From Clostridiales bacterium UBA1770 (GTDB lineage: Bacteria > Bacillota > Clostridia > Oscillospirales > CAG-272): a DNA stretch of 9,362 nt. The stretch covers positions 1 to 9,362 of the forward strand of contig DCGU01000012.1 of NCBI GenBank assembly GCA_002315325.1. The letters run 5' to 3'. The notes beneath the pieces are model-generated. The model did not search any database and was not told the DNA's origin. It saw only the letters and a program-made list of their open reading frames with translations. The translations under genes were made by a program, and so were the position numbers. Positions 1 to 6,631 of the stretch are shown here, piece after piece. Numbering within the stretch: the stretch's first letter is position 1; every line of letters starts with the position of its first letter.

Positions 1-138
1 TATTTGGAACAAAACGGGTATGAAAACGATTTTACAAACGGTCGCCTGCATCATGAAATCTACCTGAGTGACACCCGTAAGGTTTCGCCCGATCAATGGA
101 AGACGGTGATTCGTCATCCGATCAAAGGGGCAAAATAA
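1..138 (+). CDS. GyrI-like effector-binding domain protein, 3' end only
   Basis: The first base starts an open frame of 45 codons ending in TAA at 136-138; the 5' part lies outside the window. The fragment contains HHEIYLSDTRKVSP, followed by a TVIRHPIK ending. This resembles the C-terminal strand and tail of the stand-alone GyrI-like (COG4832-type) small-molecule-binding proteins, in which a conserved glutamate before IYLSD lies in the ligand pocket. Such domains bind hydrophobic or cationic ligands and are related to the effector domains of MerR- and AraC-type regulators. No DNA-binding domain is visible in the fragment, so whether this protein is a regulator cannot be told. The family call is from memory of the motif; the frame is certain. 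Confidence 0.65.
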   Translation, partial: YLEQNGYENDFTNGRLHHEIYLSDTRKVSPDQWKTVIRHPIKGAK

Positions 139-152
139 ATCCGTATGAAAAA

Positions 153-186
153 CGGTGTAATCACGTCAATGATTACACCGCTTTTC
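153..186. terminator. Bidirectional intrinsic terminator between convergent genes
   Basis: CGGTGTAATCA (153-163) and TGATTACACCG (170-180) are perfect 11-bp complements around a 6-nt loop. On the plus strand the stem is followed by a T-rich stretch (CTTTTCTTATTTTTC). On the minus strand it is followed by TTTTTCAT. It lies 14 nt after the plus-strand stop and 6 nt after the minus-strand stop of the recombinase, so one hairpin can end both transcripts. Confidence 0.85.
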
Positions 187-1233
187 TTATTTTTCTTTGT
201 CGTTTGTTTCGTCGGGGTTAAATCCCTTGGGGCGCTTCACGTCCGCCAGGGGATTGGCTGCCATGGCCGCTTCCATGCCGGCGTCACTGACGTGCGTATA
301 GATTTGCGTTGTGTTGAGCTGTTCGTGCCCCAAAATATCTTTTAAGACACGGATATCCACTTTGCCGGATTGATACATCAGGGTGGCTGCCGTGTGCCGC
401 AGCTTATGTACCGAATAGTGGCGCGCTTCCAATCCGGCTGCCGTTAAGTATTTGTTGACGATAAATTGCACCGTTTTGACGCTGATGCGCTGGTCGCGGC
501 CGTGCGTACTCAAAAACAACGCCTTTTCGTTTTTGTTGTCTTTCAGATTTTGCGCACGCACCAACAAATAGTCGTGCAGTGCCGAAGCGCAGGCTTCGTT
601 CAAATAAATCATGCGTTCCTTGTTGCCTTTACCCAATACGCGCAATGAACGCAGTTCAGGATCGATGTCGGTTAAACTGATGCCGCACAGCTCCGAAACA
701 CGCATCCCGCAGTTCAAGAATAAAGTGACGATGCACCAATCGCGGACGCGTGTTTTACTGTCCGTATCATTGGCAATGGCAGCCAGCAGGGCACGACATT
801 CGTCTACGGACAAAAATTTCGGCAGCGCCTTTTTGGGTTTCGGCGATTCTATATCTGCCGTGGGGTTCTCTTCCAATAAATGCTTTTTGGTAACCAAAAA
901 TTTGAAAAATGCGCGCAGGGCCGACAGTTTCCTGGATTTGGCCGACCACATGTTGCCGCGCACCGTGCCGGCATACATCAAAAAATCATAGATATGATCC
1001 GGTGTGATTTTGCGCACGTAATCCGCATCAATCATGCGGATATCGATTTCATCAAAGCCGTCCGAATCGGGGGCGATGCCGCGCTCCTTGGCCAACGTGT
1101 AGCGGAAAAACGTGCGCAGATCAAGCATATATTCCTCAACCGTACGGACCGAACAGTTTTGGATAACCGTTTTATAATTGGCAAAATCCCGGATAATCTG
1201 CGGGAATTCATCATAATTGACCAGCGTTGCCAT
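187..1233 (-). CDS. Tyrosine-type site-specific recombinase (XerC/D-like)
   Basis: This is a 348-residue tyrosine recombinase, which cuts and rejoins DNA strands through a 3'-phosphotyrosine intermediate. The N-terminal core-binding (SAM-like) domain spans about residues 10-125 and the catalytic domain about 140-325. All catalytic residues are visible: Arg178 in GMRVSEL, Lys202 in GKGNKER, His276 and Arg279 in HKLRH, His303 in LGHEQ, and Tyr312 in IYTHV. It is about 50 residues longer than standard XerC/XerD. The extra length comes from an acidic insertion near residues 50-72 and a charged C-terminal tail after about 325. The ATG at 1231-1233 is preceded by AAGGGA seven nt upstream. No phage, excisionase or relaxase gene lies nearby, so a chromosomal Xer-like role is as likely as an integrase role. 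The sequence does not decide between them. Confidence 0.9.
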   Translation of the reverse strand: MATLVNYDEFPQIIRDFANYKTVIQNCSVRTVEEYMLDLRTFFRYTLAKERGIAPDSDGFDEIDIRMIDADYVRKITPDHIYDFLMYAGTVRGNMWSAKSRKLSALRAFFKFLVTKKHLLEENPTADIESPKPKKALPKFLSVDECRALLAAIANDTDSKTRVRDWCIVTLFLNCGMRVSELCGISLTDIDPELRSLRVLGKGNKERMIYLNEACASALHDYLLVRAQNLKDNKNEKALFLSTHGRDQRISVKTVQFIVNKYLTAAGLEARHYSVHKLRHTAATLMYQSGKVDIRVLKDILGHEQLNTTQIYTHVSDAGMEAAMAANPLADVKRPKGFNPDETNDKEK

Positions 1234-1263
1234 CTTCCTGTCCCTTTCTTTTTTCTTCTATAC

Positions 1264-1292
1264 ATTATACACCCGCACACGGGGATTGAAAA
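1264..1292 (-). promoter_or_regulatory. Predicted sigma-A promoter of the recombinase gene
   Basis: On the minus strand, TTTTCA (1287-1292) and a perfect TATAAT (1264-1269) are separated by 17 bp. The -10 box lies about 30 nt before the ATG. The spacer contains the small dyad CCCG-CACA-CGGG (1272-1283), which could be an operator half-structure, although this is speculative. Confidence 0.65.
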
Positions 1293-1322
1293 GGGATACG
1301 GCAAAAAAAGTCCGCCAAGGTC

Positions 1323-1351
1323 TTGTAACCGCTCCGCTTTTATTATATAAT
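1323..1351 (+). promoter_or_regulatory. Predicted sigma-A promoter of the membrane protein gene
   Basis: TTGTAA (1323-1328) is followed after 17 bp by TATAAT (1346-1351). Transcription would start near 1358, so the in-frame ATG at 1357 would be at or before the start site. This supports translation from the ATG at 1384. The promoter is divergent from that of the recombinase, and the two -35 boxes are 30 bp apart. Confidence 0.65.
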
Positions 1352-1383
1352 ATAAAATGAAGTTAAGAAATCGAGGACCGCTT

Positions 1384-1965
1384 ATGAAACAATTCTTTGA
1401 CCGCTATTTGTTTAACAGTGTAAAAATGCTGGTGACGCAGATTGTGATTGCTATTTTCGGATTGGTACTGGCTGTTACCTGTGCTGATGATAAGCGGCTG
1501 ATTCTGCGCATTTTCGGCAGTGTGTTCGCGGTTCTTTTTTATATGTTCCTTTTGTATTACGATTCCTGGAATATCGGGTACAAGGACCGTTCTCTTCAAA
1601 AGAAGAATCCCTTTACCGGTTTGTTGATGTCTCTTGTTGCCAACAGTATCAATATCCTTTTGGCTATTTTCTTCCTGCTCGGTACGCTGAATCCCGCGTC
1701 TAATTTCTGTGCCGGGATCGGTGCGTTCGGTTCTTTCGTTGCTTTACTGGGGGAGGGAATGTACACGGGACTGTTGACGTTGACCGTCGACGGTACCCCG
1801 CTGAACAAAATGTGGTACTCCTATTTTCTCATTATTCTTCCGGCATTGCTGGCAACGTCCGCTGGGTATTTGGCCGGTTTGCACGAATTTATGATGACGG
1901 GACTCATGAAAACGGATTATCCCGAATCCGACCGTCCCGAAACGGGACGCGGAAAGCGTCACTGA
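1384..1965 (+). CDS. Small multi-helix integral membrane protein of unknown function
   Basis: This 193-residue protein is dominated by hydrophobic segments at about residues 13-32, 39-59, 80-101, 110-132 and 146-166, so about five membrane helices are predicted. The conserved-looking stretch YYDSWNIGYKDRS (58-70), with its positive charges, probably lies in a cytoplasmic loop. The C-terminal tail after 175 is hydrophilic. I do not recognise a named family, although similar unnamed membrane proteins with a D-WN-G-KD loop occur in Clostridia. The start is placed at ATG 1384 because GAGGA (1373-1377) sits six nt before it. The longer frame from 1357 begins at the predicted transcription start. 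The gene has its own promoter and stands alone, so context gives no role. Confidence 0.8.
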   Translation: MKQFFDRYLFNSVKMLVTQIVIAIFGLVLAVTCADDKRLILRIFGSVFAVLFYMFLLYYDSWNIGYKDRSLQKKNPFTGLLMSLVANSINILLAIFFLLGTLNPASNFCAGIGAFGSFVALLGEGMYTGLLTLTVDGTPLNKMWYSYFLIILPALLATSAGYLAGLHEFMMTGLMKTDYPESDRPETGRGKRH

Positions 1966-1971
1966 CGTTTT
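1940..1971 (+). terminator. Possible weak terminator overlapping the end of the membrane protein gene
   Basis: AAACG (1940-1944) can pair with CGTTT (1966-1970), enclosing GACGC (1946-1950) and GCGTC (1956-1960) around GGAAA. Only four T follow before an A-run, so termination would be weak. Competing hairpins share the same bases: CGTCCCG-AAA-CGGGACG at 1933-1949 and CGTC-ACT-GACG at 1957-1967. Confidence 0.35.
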
Positions 1972-1989
1972 AAAAATACAAAAAAACAC

Positions 1990-2018
1990 TTGATTTTATT
2001 AGCGGCCTGTGCTATAAT
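1990..2018 (+). promoter_or_regulatory. Strong extended -10 promoter of tRNA-Leu
   Basis: TTGATT (1990-1995), a 17-bp spacer and TATAAT (2013-2018) are preceded by TGTGC, giving the Gram-positive TRTG-N-TATAAT extended -10. The predicted start is close to 2025, only a few bases before the mature tRNA 5' end at 2029. The 13-mer TGTGCTATAATAC is identical in the rplM promoter. Confidence 0.85.
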
Positions 2019-2028
2019 ACCATAGTAC

Positions 2029-2115
2029 GCCGGTGTGATGGAATAGGCAGACGTGCTGGACTCAAAATCCAGTGGTAGCGATACCGTATCGGTTCGACCC
2101 CGATCACCGGCACCA
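2029..2115 (+). tRNA. tRNA-Leu, anticodon CAA (reads UUG)
   Basis: The acceptor arms GCCGGTG (2029-2035) and CACCGGC (2105-2111) pair perfectly, followed by discriminator A2112 and an encoded CCA (2113-2115). The anticodon stem CTGGA/TCCAG (2056-2060, 2068-2072) encloses the loop CTCAAAA with anticodon CAA at 2063-2065. A long class II variable arm is present, with GGTA/TACC around GCGA at 2074-2085. The T arm is ATCGG-TTCGACC-CCGAT (2088-2104). The long variable arm and discriminator A are typical of leucine tRNAs. At 87 nt it has the usual length, with no damage visible. Confidence 0.97.
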
Positions 2116-2145
2116 AGGGCCCTTGCTTTGCATGGGCCCTTTTTT
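2116..2145 (+). terminator. Intrinsic terminator of tRNA-Leu, possible attenuator for topB
   Basis: AGGGCCC (2116-2122) pairs with GGGCCCT (2134-2140). A further inner TGC/GCA pairing (2124-2126, 2130-2132) closes around TTT. A run of six T at 2140-2145 follows. The stem starts directly after the tRNA CCA. It ends 33 nt before the topB start, with no other promoter visible in between, so incomplete termination here could feed topB. Confidence 0.85.
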
Positions 2146-2178
2146 ATGCCGAATACTGCGAAACGGAAAGGATCAGCC

Positions 2179-4392
2179 ATGCCGATTTTAATTATCGCGG
2201 AAAAACCGAGTCTCGGCCGTAACATTGCCGCTGCCATCGGTAACCTGCAAAAGAAAAACGGATATTTGGAAGGCGAGGGGTATATCGTAACCTGGGCCTT
2301 CGGCCATCTGTTCTCTCTCGTGGATATTGAAGAGTATAATCCCGAAACTGCCGGTAAAAAAGCACGCTGGAGTATGAAAAACCTGCCTTGTTTCCCGGAA
2401 CAGTTTCGATTTGAATTGCGCCGCGCCGAAAATAAAACCGGTGACGAGGGCGTTGCCAAACAGTTTGCAACCATTAAATATCTATGTAATCGTGCCGACG
2501 TGGACACTGTTGTCAACGCGGGAGACGCAGATCGCGAGGGTGAAATCATTGTTCGTCTCTGTATCAAAAACGCCCTGGGAGAAACACCCGCCAAAAAGCT
2601 GATGCGTCTTTGGCTGCCCGACCAGACGCCGCAGACCGTTCGCAAAGCGCTGTCGGAAATGCAGCCCGAAACCGATTACGATCTGCTTGCCGGGGAGGGC
2701 TTTGCCAGAACGTATATCGACTGGCTGTACGGTGTTAACTTAACGCGCTATGCCACGCTGCGTACCGGCGAGTTTTTGCGCGTCGGCCGCGTCATCGTGC
2801 CCATCGTTCGCGCCATATATGATCGCGACATTTCTATTCGCAATTTCGTCCCCGGGCATTATTGGGCAGTAACCAGCCGTGCCGAGACGAACGGCGAAGT
2901 TGTCGAACTGGTCAGCAAAAATAAGTTTGACGAGGATAAACGCGCCGATGCCGACGCACTTTGCGCCGCATACAATACGGCCGGTGCCAAGGTGTTGTCC
3001 GTTAAGAGCAAACAGGAGACGCTGTTTGCCGGCAAACTGTACTCTTTGTCCAAACTGCAGAACGTGCTGGGTAAAAAATATAAGATGAGTATGGGTGAAA
3101 GCCTGGAAATCATCCAAAAACTGTACGAAGAAGGGTATTTGACCTATCCCCGTACCAACTCGGAATATTTAGCCACGGCCGAGCAGGATAAAGTGCGTCA
3201 AATTTTGGCCAACTGCAAAAAGATGGGCTATCCCGTCACGTTTAAGAACAGTAAATCCATTTTTGACGATTCCAAAATCGAATCGCACTCGGCACTGACG
3301 CCGACGTATAAAATCCCCGACAAGACCAAACTTTCCGCCAAGGAAATGCAGGTCTATTCCACGGTCTTCCGCCGCTTTGTTGCCGTATTCTGTGAAAAGC
3401 CGTGCTTGGTCTCCAAGAGTGAAATCGTTATCCGTGTCGGCGACCCCGAGAACGTGGGTGAGGACTTTACGCTCAAGGGTGTCGTGATGCTGGAAAAAGG
3501 CTGGACGCAGTACGACGATTACACGCAAAAAGATAAGACGCTGCCCAAACTGGAAGAGGGGCAGAACGTGAACGTTGCCTTTGAACCCGAGGCAAAGGAA
3601 ACGACGCCGCCCAAGCATTATACCATTGAAACGCTGAACAATTACCTGAAAAATCCGTTTAAAGAAGAAAAGGCAAATGCGGCACAGAATGCTGCCGATG
3701 AAGACGACGCCGAGGAATACAAGGCCGTTTTCGAAGGGTTGGAGCTGGGTACCGAAGCAACGCGTACCGGTATTATCGATAATGCCCGCAAGAGCGCCTA
3801 TATCGACTTAAAAAAGGACGTCTACACCATTTTGCCCGGCGGCGAATATTTGATTGAGTCGCTTGACAGAATGAAAATCAATATGGACAAATACAAAACC
3901 GCCGAGGTGGGCAAGGCACTCAAATCCGTTTTCCATGGTAAAATGACGGTGGATGACTCCGTTGCACTGGCTAAACATGAAATCGCCGAAATCTTCGATG
4001 CCCGTGACACGGATGAAGACATAGGTTTTGTCGGCGAGGAAATCGGCAACTGTCCGCTGTGCGGGAAGCCTATGCGCCGCATGCGCGGTTTTTACGGCTG
4101 TTCCGGCTATGCCGACGGCTGCAAATTCAGCGTGAACACCAAAATGTGCGGCAAAAGTATCACGGTCGCTATGCTCAACGCCCTGTTGACGGAAGGCAAA
4201 ACACCGATGATTGACGGTTTTATCTCCAAAAAGGGAAACCGGTTCGCAGCATCGTTGGCCCTGGTTGACGGTAAAATATCCTTTGTCTTCCCGGACCGCT
4301 CCGGAAATGCCGCAACGTCGGCGCCGCTGCCGCATGAAAATGACGGCGATCCTGCGTTGCCGCCCGGCATGGAAATCCCGCCTGAACAATAA
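2179..4392 (+). CDS. topB: DNA topoisomerase III (type IA)
   Basis: This 737-residue type IA topoisomerase relaxes or decatenates DNA by passing strands through a transient single-strand break. The TOPRIM domain has Glu8 in AEKPSLGR and the acidic pair Asp116/Asp118 in NAGDADREGE. The catalytic tyrosine is Tyr323 in GYLTYPRTNS. SHSALTPT (369-376) and LGTEATRTGII (523-533) match the conserved active-site region. A C-terminal zinc finger has four cysteines: Cys625, Cys628, Cys641 and Cys648. An acidic, low-complexity insertion (about 497-513) precedes the ATR motif. The start is ATG 2179, with AAAGGA six nt upstream and MPILIIAEKPS matching the family N-terminus. The open frame extends further upstream only by running through the tRNA. 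TopB is a chromosomal enzyme but is also often carried by integrative elements in Clostridia. No conjugation genes are seen here. It probably shares an operon with the kinase 20 nt downstream. Confidence 0.95.
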   Translation: MPILIIAEKPSLGRNIAAAIGNLQKKNGYLEGEGYIVTWAFGHLFSLVDIEEYNPETAGKKARWSMKNLPCFPEQFRFELRRAENKTGDEGVAKQFATIKYLCNRADVDTVVNAGDADREGEIIVRLCIKNALGETPAKKLMRLWLPDQTPQTVRKALSEMQPETDYDLLAGEGFARTYIDWLYGVNLTRYATLRTGEFLRVGRVIVPIVRAIYDRDISIRNFVPGHYWAVTSRAETNGEVVELVSKNKFDEDKRADADALCAAYNTAGAKVLSVKSKQETLFAGKLYSLSKLQNVLGKKYKMSMGESLEIIQKLYEEGYLTYPRTNSEYLATAEQDKVRQILANCKKMGYPVTFKNSKSIFDDSKIESHSALTPTYKIPDKTKLSAKEMQVYSTVFRRFVAVFCEKPCLVSKSEIVIRVGDPENVGEDFTLKGVVMLEKGWTQYDDYTQKDKTLPKLEEGQNVNVAFEPEAKETTPPKHYTIETLNNYLKNPFKEEKANAAQNAADEDDAEEYKAVFEGLELGTEATRTGIIDNARKSAYIDLKKDVYTILPGGEYLIESLDRMKINMDKYKTAEVGKALKSVFHGKMTVDDSVALAKHEIAEIFDARDTDEDIGFVGEEIGNCPLCGKPMRRMRGFYGCSGYADGCKFSVNTKMCGKSITVAMLNALLTEGKTPMIDGFISKKGNRFAASLALVDGKISFVFPDRSGNAATSAPLPHENDGDPALPPGMEIPPEQ

Positions 4393-4412
4393 TAAAGTAT
4401 GAGGTATACGTG

Positions 4413-5480
4413 ATGAATAATACGTTTGAAGAATTACAGTCCGTGCTGGCCGCTTTCGGCATCAGCGTGAAAAACAGTGCCGACGTCTATCCGTTCGGCA
4501 ACGGTCATATTAACGACACTTATTTTGTCAATACCAATCCGCCCTACGTGCTGCAGCGGCTGAATACCAACGTTTTCACCGATCCGGTGGGCGTGATGGA
4601 AAATATTCAGGCGGTGAACGGTCACCTTGCGGGTCAAAAAAGCGACATGCAGTTCGTCAATTTTCTCCCTGCCGACGACGGCAATCTGTACGTCAACGGT
4701 CCCCGCGGTTTTTTCCGTGTGATGGATTTTATCGACGGTGTTTCGTATGATGAAAAGCCGACCTGCGAGATTTTGGAAAAGGCCGCGTTTGCATTCGGTG
4801 CTTTCCAAAAGAGCCTTGCCGCTTTTCCGGCCGCACGTCTGCACGAAACCATCAAGCAGTTCCACGATACCGTCAAGCGTGTGAATGACCTGCACGCGGC
4901 GATTGCCGCCGATAAGGCCGGCCGCCGTTCCGCTGTCAGTGACGTGGTTGACGGCTACGCCGCATTGGAAAAGTATGCATCCGTTATCGTGGACGGTTTG
5001 AAGGACGGCTCCGTTCCCATGCGTGTGACGCACAACGATACCAAACTGAACAATCTGCTGTTTGATAAAAAGAGCGGGGAACCGCTCGCCGTAATTGATC
5101 TGGATACGATTATGCCGGGATCGTTGCTGTATGACTTCGGTGATGCGCTCCGCTTCGGCGGTTCTTCCGCAGCGGAAGACGAAAAGGATTTGTCTGCCGT
5201 GTATTTTTGCGCCGACCGGTTCGAAGCTTTTGCCCGCGGCTTTATCCGCGCACTCGGTGCGGATATGACGGTGCGTGAAAAGGAACTGCTGCCGCTGTCC
5301 GTGCTGCTCATGACGTTTGAATGCGGTACCCGATTCCTGGCAGATTACCTCAACGGTGATACGTATTTCCGTATTGCGTATCCGACGCACAATCTCGACC
5401 GTGCCCGCAATCAATTGAAGCTGGCGCAGGATATCGAGGCGCAATTGCCCGCACTGTCTGCCATTGTGGCAAAACTGTAA
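4413..5480 (+). CDS. nahK: N-acetylhexosamine 1-kinase-like phosphotransferase (APH fold)
   Basis: This 355-residue kinase has the aminoglycoside/choline kinase fold. It matches what I know of bifidobacterial NahK over the whole length, including YPFGNGHINDTY near the N-terminus, FHDT with AAIAADKAGR (about 150-171), VTHNDTKLNN and IDLDTIMPGS. NahK phosphorylates GlcNAc and GalNAc at C1 using ATP in amino-sugar salvage. The catalytic aspartate is Asp209 in HND, and the metal-binding motif is DLD at 229-231. The start is ambiguous: ATG 4413 lies 8 nt after GAGG (4401-4404), while GTG 4410 would add one residue; I chose ATG. It follows topB by 20 nt without a visible promoter, so the two are probably cotranscribed. 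The lacto-N-biose phosphorylase, galT and galE partners of the bifidobacterial operon are absent here, so the exact sugar is inferred from similarity only. Confidence 0.85.
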   Translation: MNNTFEELQSVLAAFGISVKNSADVYPFGNGHINDTYFVNTNPPYVLQRLNTNVFTDPVGVMENIQAVNGHLAGQKSDMQFVNFLPADDGNLYVNGPRGFFRVMDFIDGVSYDEKPTCEILEKAAFAFGAFQKSLAAFPAARLHETIKQFHDTVKRVNDLHAAIAADKAGRRSAVSDVVDGYAALEKYASVIVDGLKDGSVPMRVTHNDTKLNNLLFDKKSGEPLAVIDLDTIMPGSLLYDFGDALRFGGSSAAEDEKDLSAVYFCADRFEAFARGFIRALGADMTVREKELLPLSVLLMTFECGTRFLADYLNGDTYFRIAYPTHNLDRARNQLKLAQDIEAQLPALSAIVAKL

Positions 5481-5493
5481 AAAATCTTTTGGG

Positions 5494-5527
5494 ACGGCAT
5501 TTTTGAAAAAACGAGAAAAATGGCCGT
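5494..5527 (+). terminator. Possible weak terminator after the nahK-like gene
   Basis: ACGGCATTTTT (5494-5504) pairs with AAAAAT and GCCGT (5516-5521, 5523-5527), with a single bulged G at 5522 and an 11-nt A-rich loop. Only TTT follows, so it is a poor intrinsic terminator. It is the only candidate between this operon and the rplM promoter. Confidence 0.3.
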
Positions 5528-5547
5528 TTGAGTGAGAAAAAACGAGA
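5505..5547. repeat. 12-bp direct repeat upstream of the rplM promoter
   Basis: GAAAAAACGAGA occurs at 5505-5516 and again at 5536-5547, a 31-bp period close to three helical turns. The repeats sit 48-90 bp upstream of the rplM -35 box in A-rich DNA. They may be a protein-binding site or part of an A-tract upstream element; no function is shown. Confidence 0.5.
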
Positions 5548-5594
5548 TAGTGTAAATCTAAATTATTCTAATCAAAAATTCTTCAAAAAAGTGC

Positions 5595-5623
5595 TTGACA
5601 CCGTACTTTTCTTGTGCTATAAT
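5595..5623 (+). promoter_or_regulatory. Consensus extended -10 promoter of the rplM-rpsI operon
   Basis: A perfect TTGACA (5595-5600), a 17-bp spacer and a perfect TATAAT (5618-5623) are preceded by TGTGC, giving an extended -10. The region upstream (about 5540-5594) is strongly A/T-rich and may act as an UP element. The leader from about 5630 to 5667 is only about 38 nt, and I see no L13-type autoregulatory stem-loop in it. Confidence 0.92.
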
Positions 5624-5667
5624 ACGCAAGCATGAAAAAATGTACTTAAAAAACGGAGGAATATCAG

Positions 5668-6096
5668 ATGTCTACATTTATGCAGAAAAAAGAAAATGTA
5701 GTCCGTAAATGGTATGTTCTCGACGCTGCAAACAAGCCCATGGGTAAGACGGCCGTTTTGGCTGCCGACCTGCTTCGCGGCAAGAATGCACCCGAGTTCA
5801 CGCCCAACGTTGACTGCGGTAACTTTGTAATCATCATCAATGCTGAAAAGGCTGTTCTGACCGGCAAAAAGCTGGAGGACAAGTACTACTTCCATCATTC
5901 CGGCTACATCGGCGGTATGAAGAAGGTTCAGTACAAGACCTTGATGGCAACCAAACCCGAGATGGCCGTTGAACTGGCTGTTAAGGGCATGCTCCCCAAG
6001 AACTCCTTGGGTGAAGCTGCTTTCACTCGTTTGAAGGTTTATGCAGGTGCAGAGCATCCGCACGCTGCGCAGAAGCCTGAAAACTACGAGGCTTAA
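5668..6096 (+). CDS. rplM: 50S ribosomal protein L13
   Basis: This 142-residue protein is of normal length for L13, an early-assembly 23S rRNA-binding protein of the large subunit. The characteristic stretches are in order: RKWYVLDAANKPMGK near residues 13-27, the FVIIINAEKAVLTGKK core, YFHHSGYIGG, then AVKGMLPKN followed by LKVYAGAEHPHAAQ at the C-terminus. GGAGGA at 5655-5660 lies seven nt before the ATG. It is the first gene of the conserved rplM-rpsI pair, with rpsI starting 25 nt after its stop. Lysine codons favour AAG, consistent with high expression. Confidence 0.98.
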   Translation: MSTFMQKKENVVRKWYVLDAANKPMGKTAVLAADLLRGKNAPEFTPNVDCGNFVIIINAEKAVLTGKKLEDKYYFHHSGYIGGMKKVQYKTLMATKPEMAVELAVKGMLPKNSLGEAAFTRLKVYAGAEHPHAAQKPENYEA

Positions 6097-6121
6097 TTCG
6101 GGGAAAGGAAGGATATAAACG

Positions 6122-6523
6122 ATGTATACTAGTGCAAAACCCTATTTCTACGGCACCGGCAGAAGAAAGAAATCCGTTGCCCGCGTTCGTATCGTCCCCG
6201 GTTCCGGTGTGATCACCGTTAACGGCCGTGACGTTGACGAATATTTCGGCCTCGAAACGCTGAAGCTCATCATCAACCAGCCTTTCGCCATCACCGGCAA
6301 CGAGGGTAAGTTCGATATCATTACTCTGGTTCGCGGCGGCGGTATCTCCGGTCAGGCCGGCGCTATCCGTCACGGTCTCGCTCGTGCTCTGGTACAGGCT
6401 GACGAAGCTAATAAGCCCGCACTGAAGGCTGCAGGTCTGTTGACCCGTGACCCTCGTATGAAGGAAAGAAAGAAGTACGGTCTCAAAGGCGCTCGTCGCG
6501 CTCCTCAGTTCTCCAAGAGATAA
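6122..6523 (+). CDS. rpsI: 30S ribosomal protein S9
   Basis: This 133-residue protein is S9 of the small subunit. It shows GTGRRKKSVARVRI (11-24), the GGGISGQAGAIRHGLARAL region (about 72-90) and the basic C-terminal tail ending in Ser-Lys-Arg. In S9 this tail reaches the P site and touches the anticodon arm of the bound tRNA. AAGGAAGGA (6105-6113) is an extended Shine-Dalgarno eight nt before the ATG. It is the second and last gene of the operon, followed 30 nt later by a strong terminator. Confidence 0.98.
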   Translation: MYTSAKPYFYGTGRRKKSVARVRIVPGSGVITVNGRDVDEYFGLETLKLIINQPFAITGNEGKFDIITLVRGGGISGQAGAIRHGLARALVQADEANKPALKAAGLLTRDPRMKERKKYGLKGARRAPQFSKR

Positions 6524-6553
6524 TTGGGGTTCACAGAACCGCATCTTATACCG

Positions 6554-6593
6554 AAAAGCTCGAATCCTTTTGGATTCGGGCTTTTCCTTTTTT
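6554..6593 (+). terminator. Strong intrinsic terminator of rplM-rpsI
   Basis: A 14-bp stem (6554-6567 with 6572-6585, including one G-T wobble) encloses a TTTT loop. It is followed by CC and six T (6588-6593). It lies 30 nt after the rpsI stop and isolates the ribosomal operon from gdhA. Confidence 0.93.
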
Positions 6594-6631
6594 GCCGGAA
6601 TAGGGTGTACAGCCGTGTTGAAACAAAGGCA

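Noticed and set aside
2053..2178. The topB reading frame stays open upstream through the tRNA, allowing a 779-residue protein
   Set aside because: The extra residues would be encoded by the tRNA anticodon-to-CCA region and its terminator. The Shine-Dalgarno and the family N-terminus both place the start at 2179.
2029..4392. Integrative element in tRNA-Leu, suggested by a tRNA next to topB and a nearby tyrosine recombinase
   Set aside because: The recombinase is on the other side of the tRNA and points away from it. No second copy of the tRNA 3' end is seen in the window, and conjugation genes are absent.
4434..5444. 336-codon open frame antisense to the nahK-like kinase
   Set aside because: It mirrors the kinase frame, shows no domain I recognise, and has no promoter or ribosome site. 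It is best explained by codon bias.
5630..5667. L13 leader RNA for autoregulation of rplM
   Set aside because: The predicted leader is about 38 nt, A-rich, and shows no convincing stem-loop.
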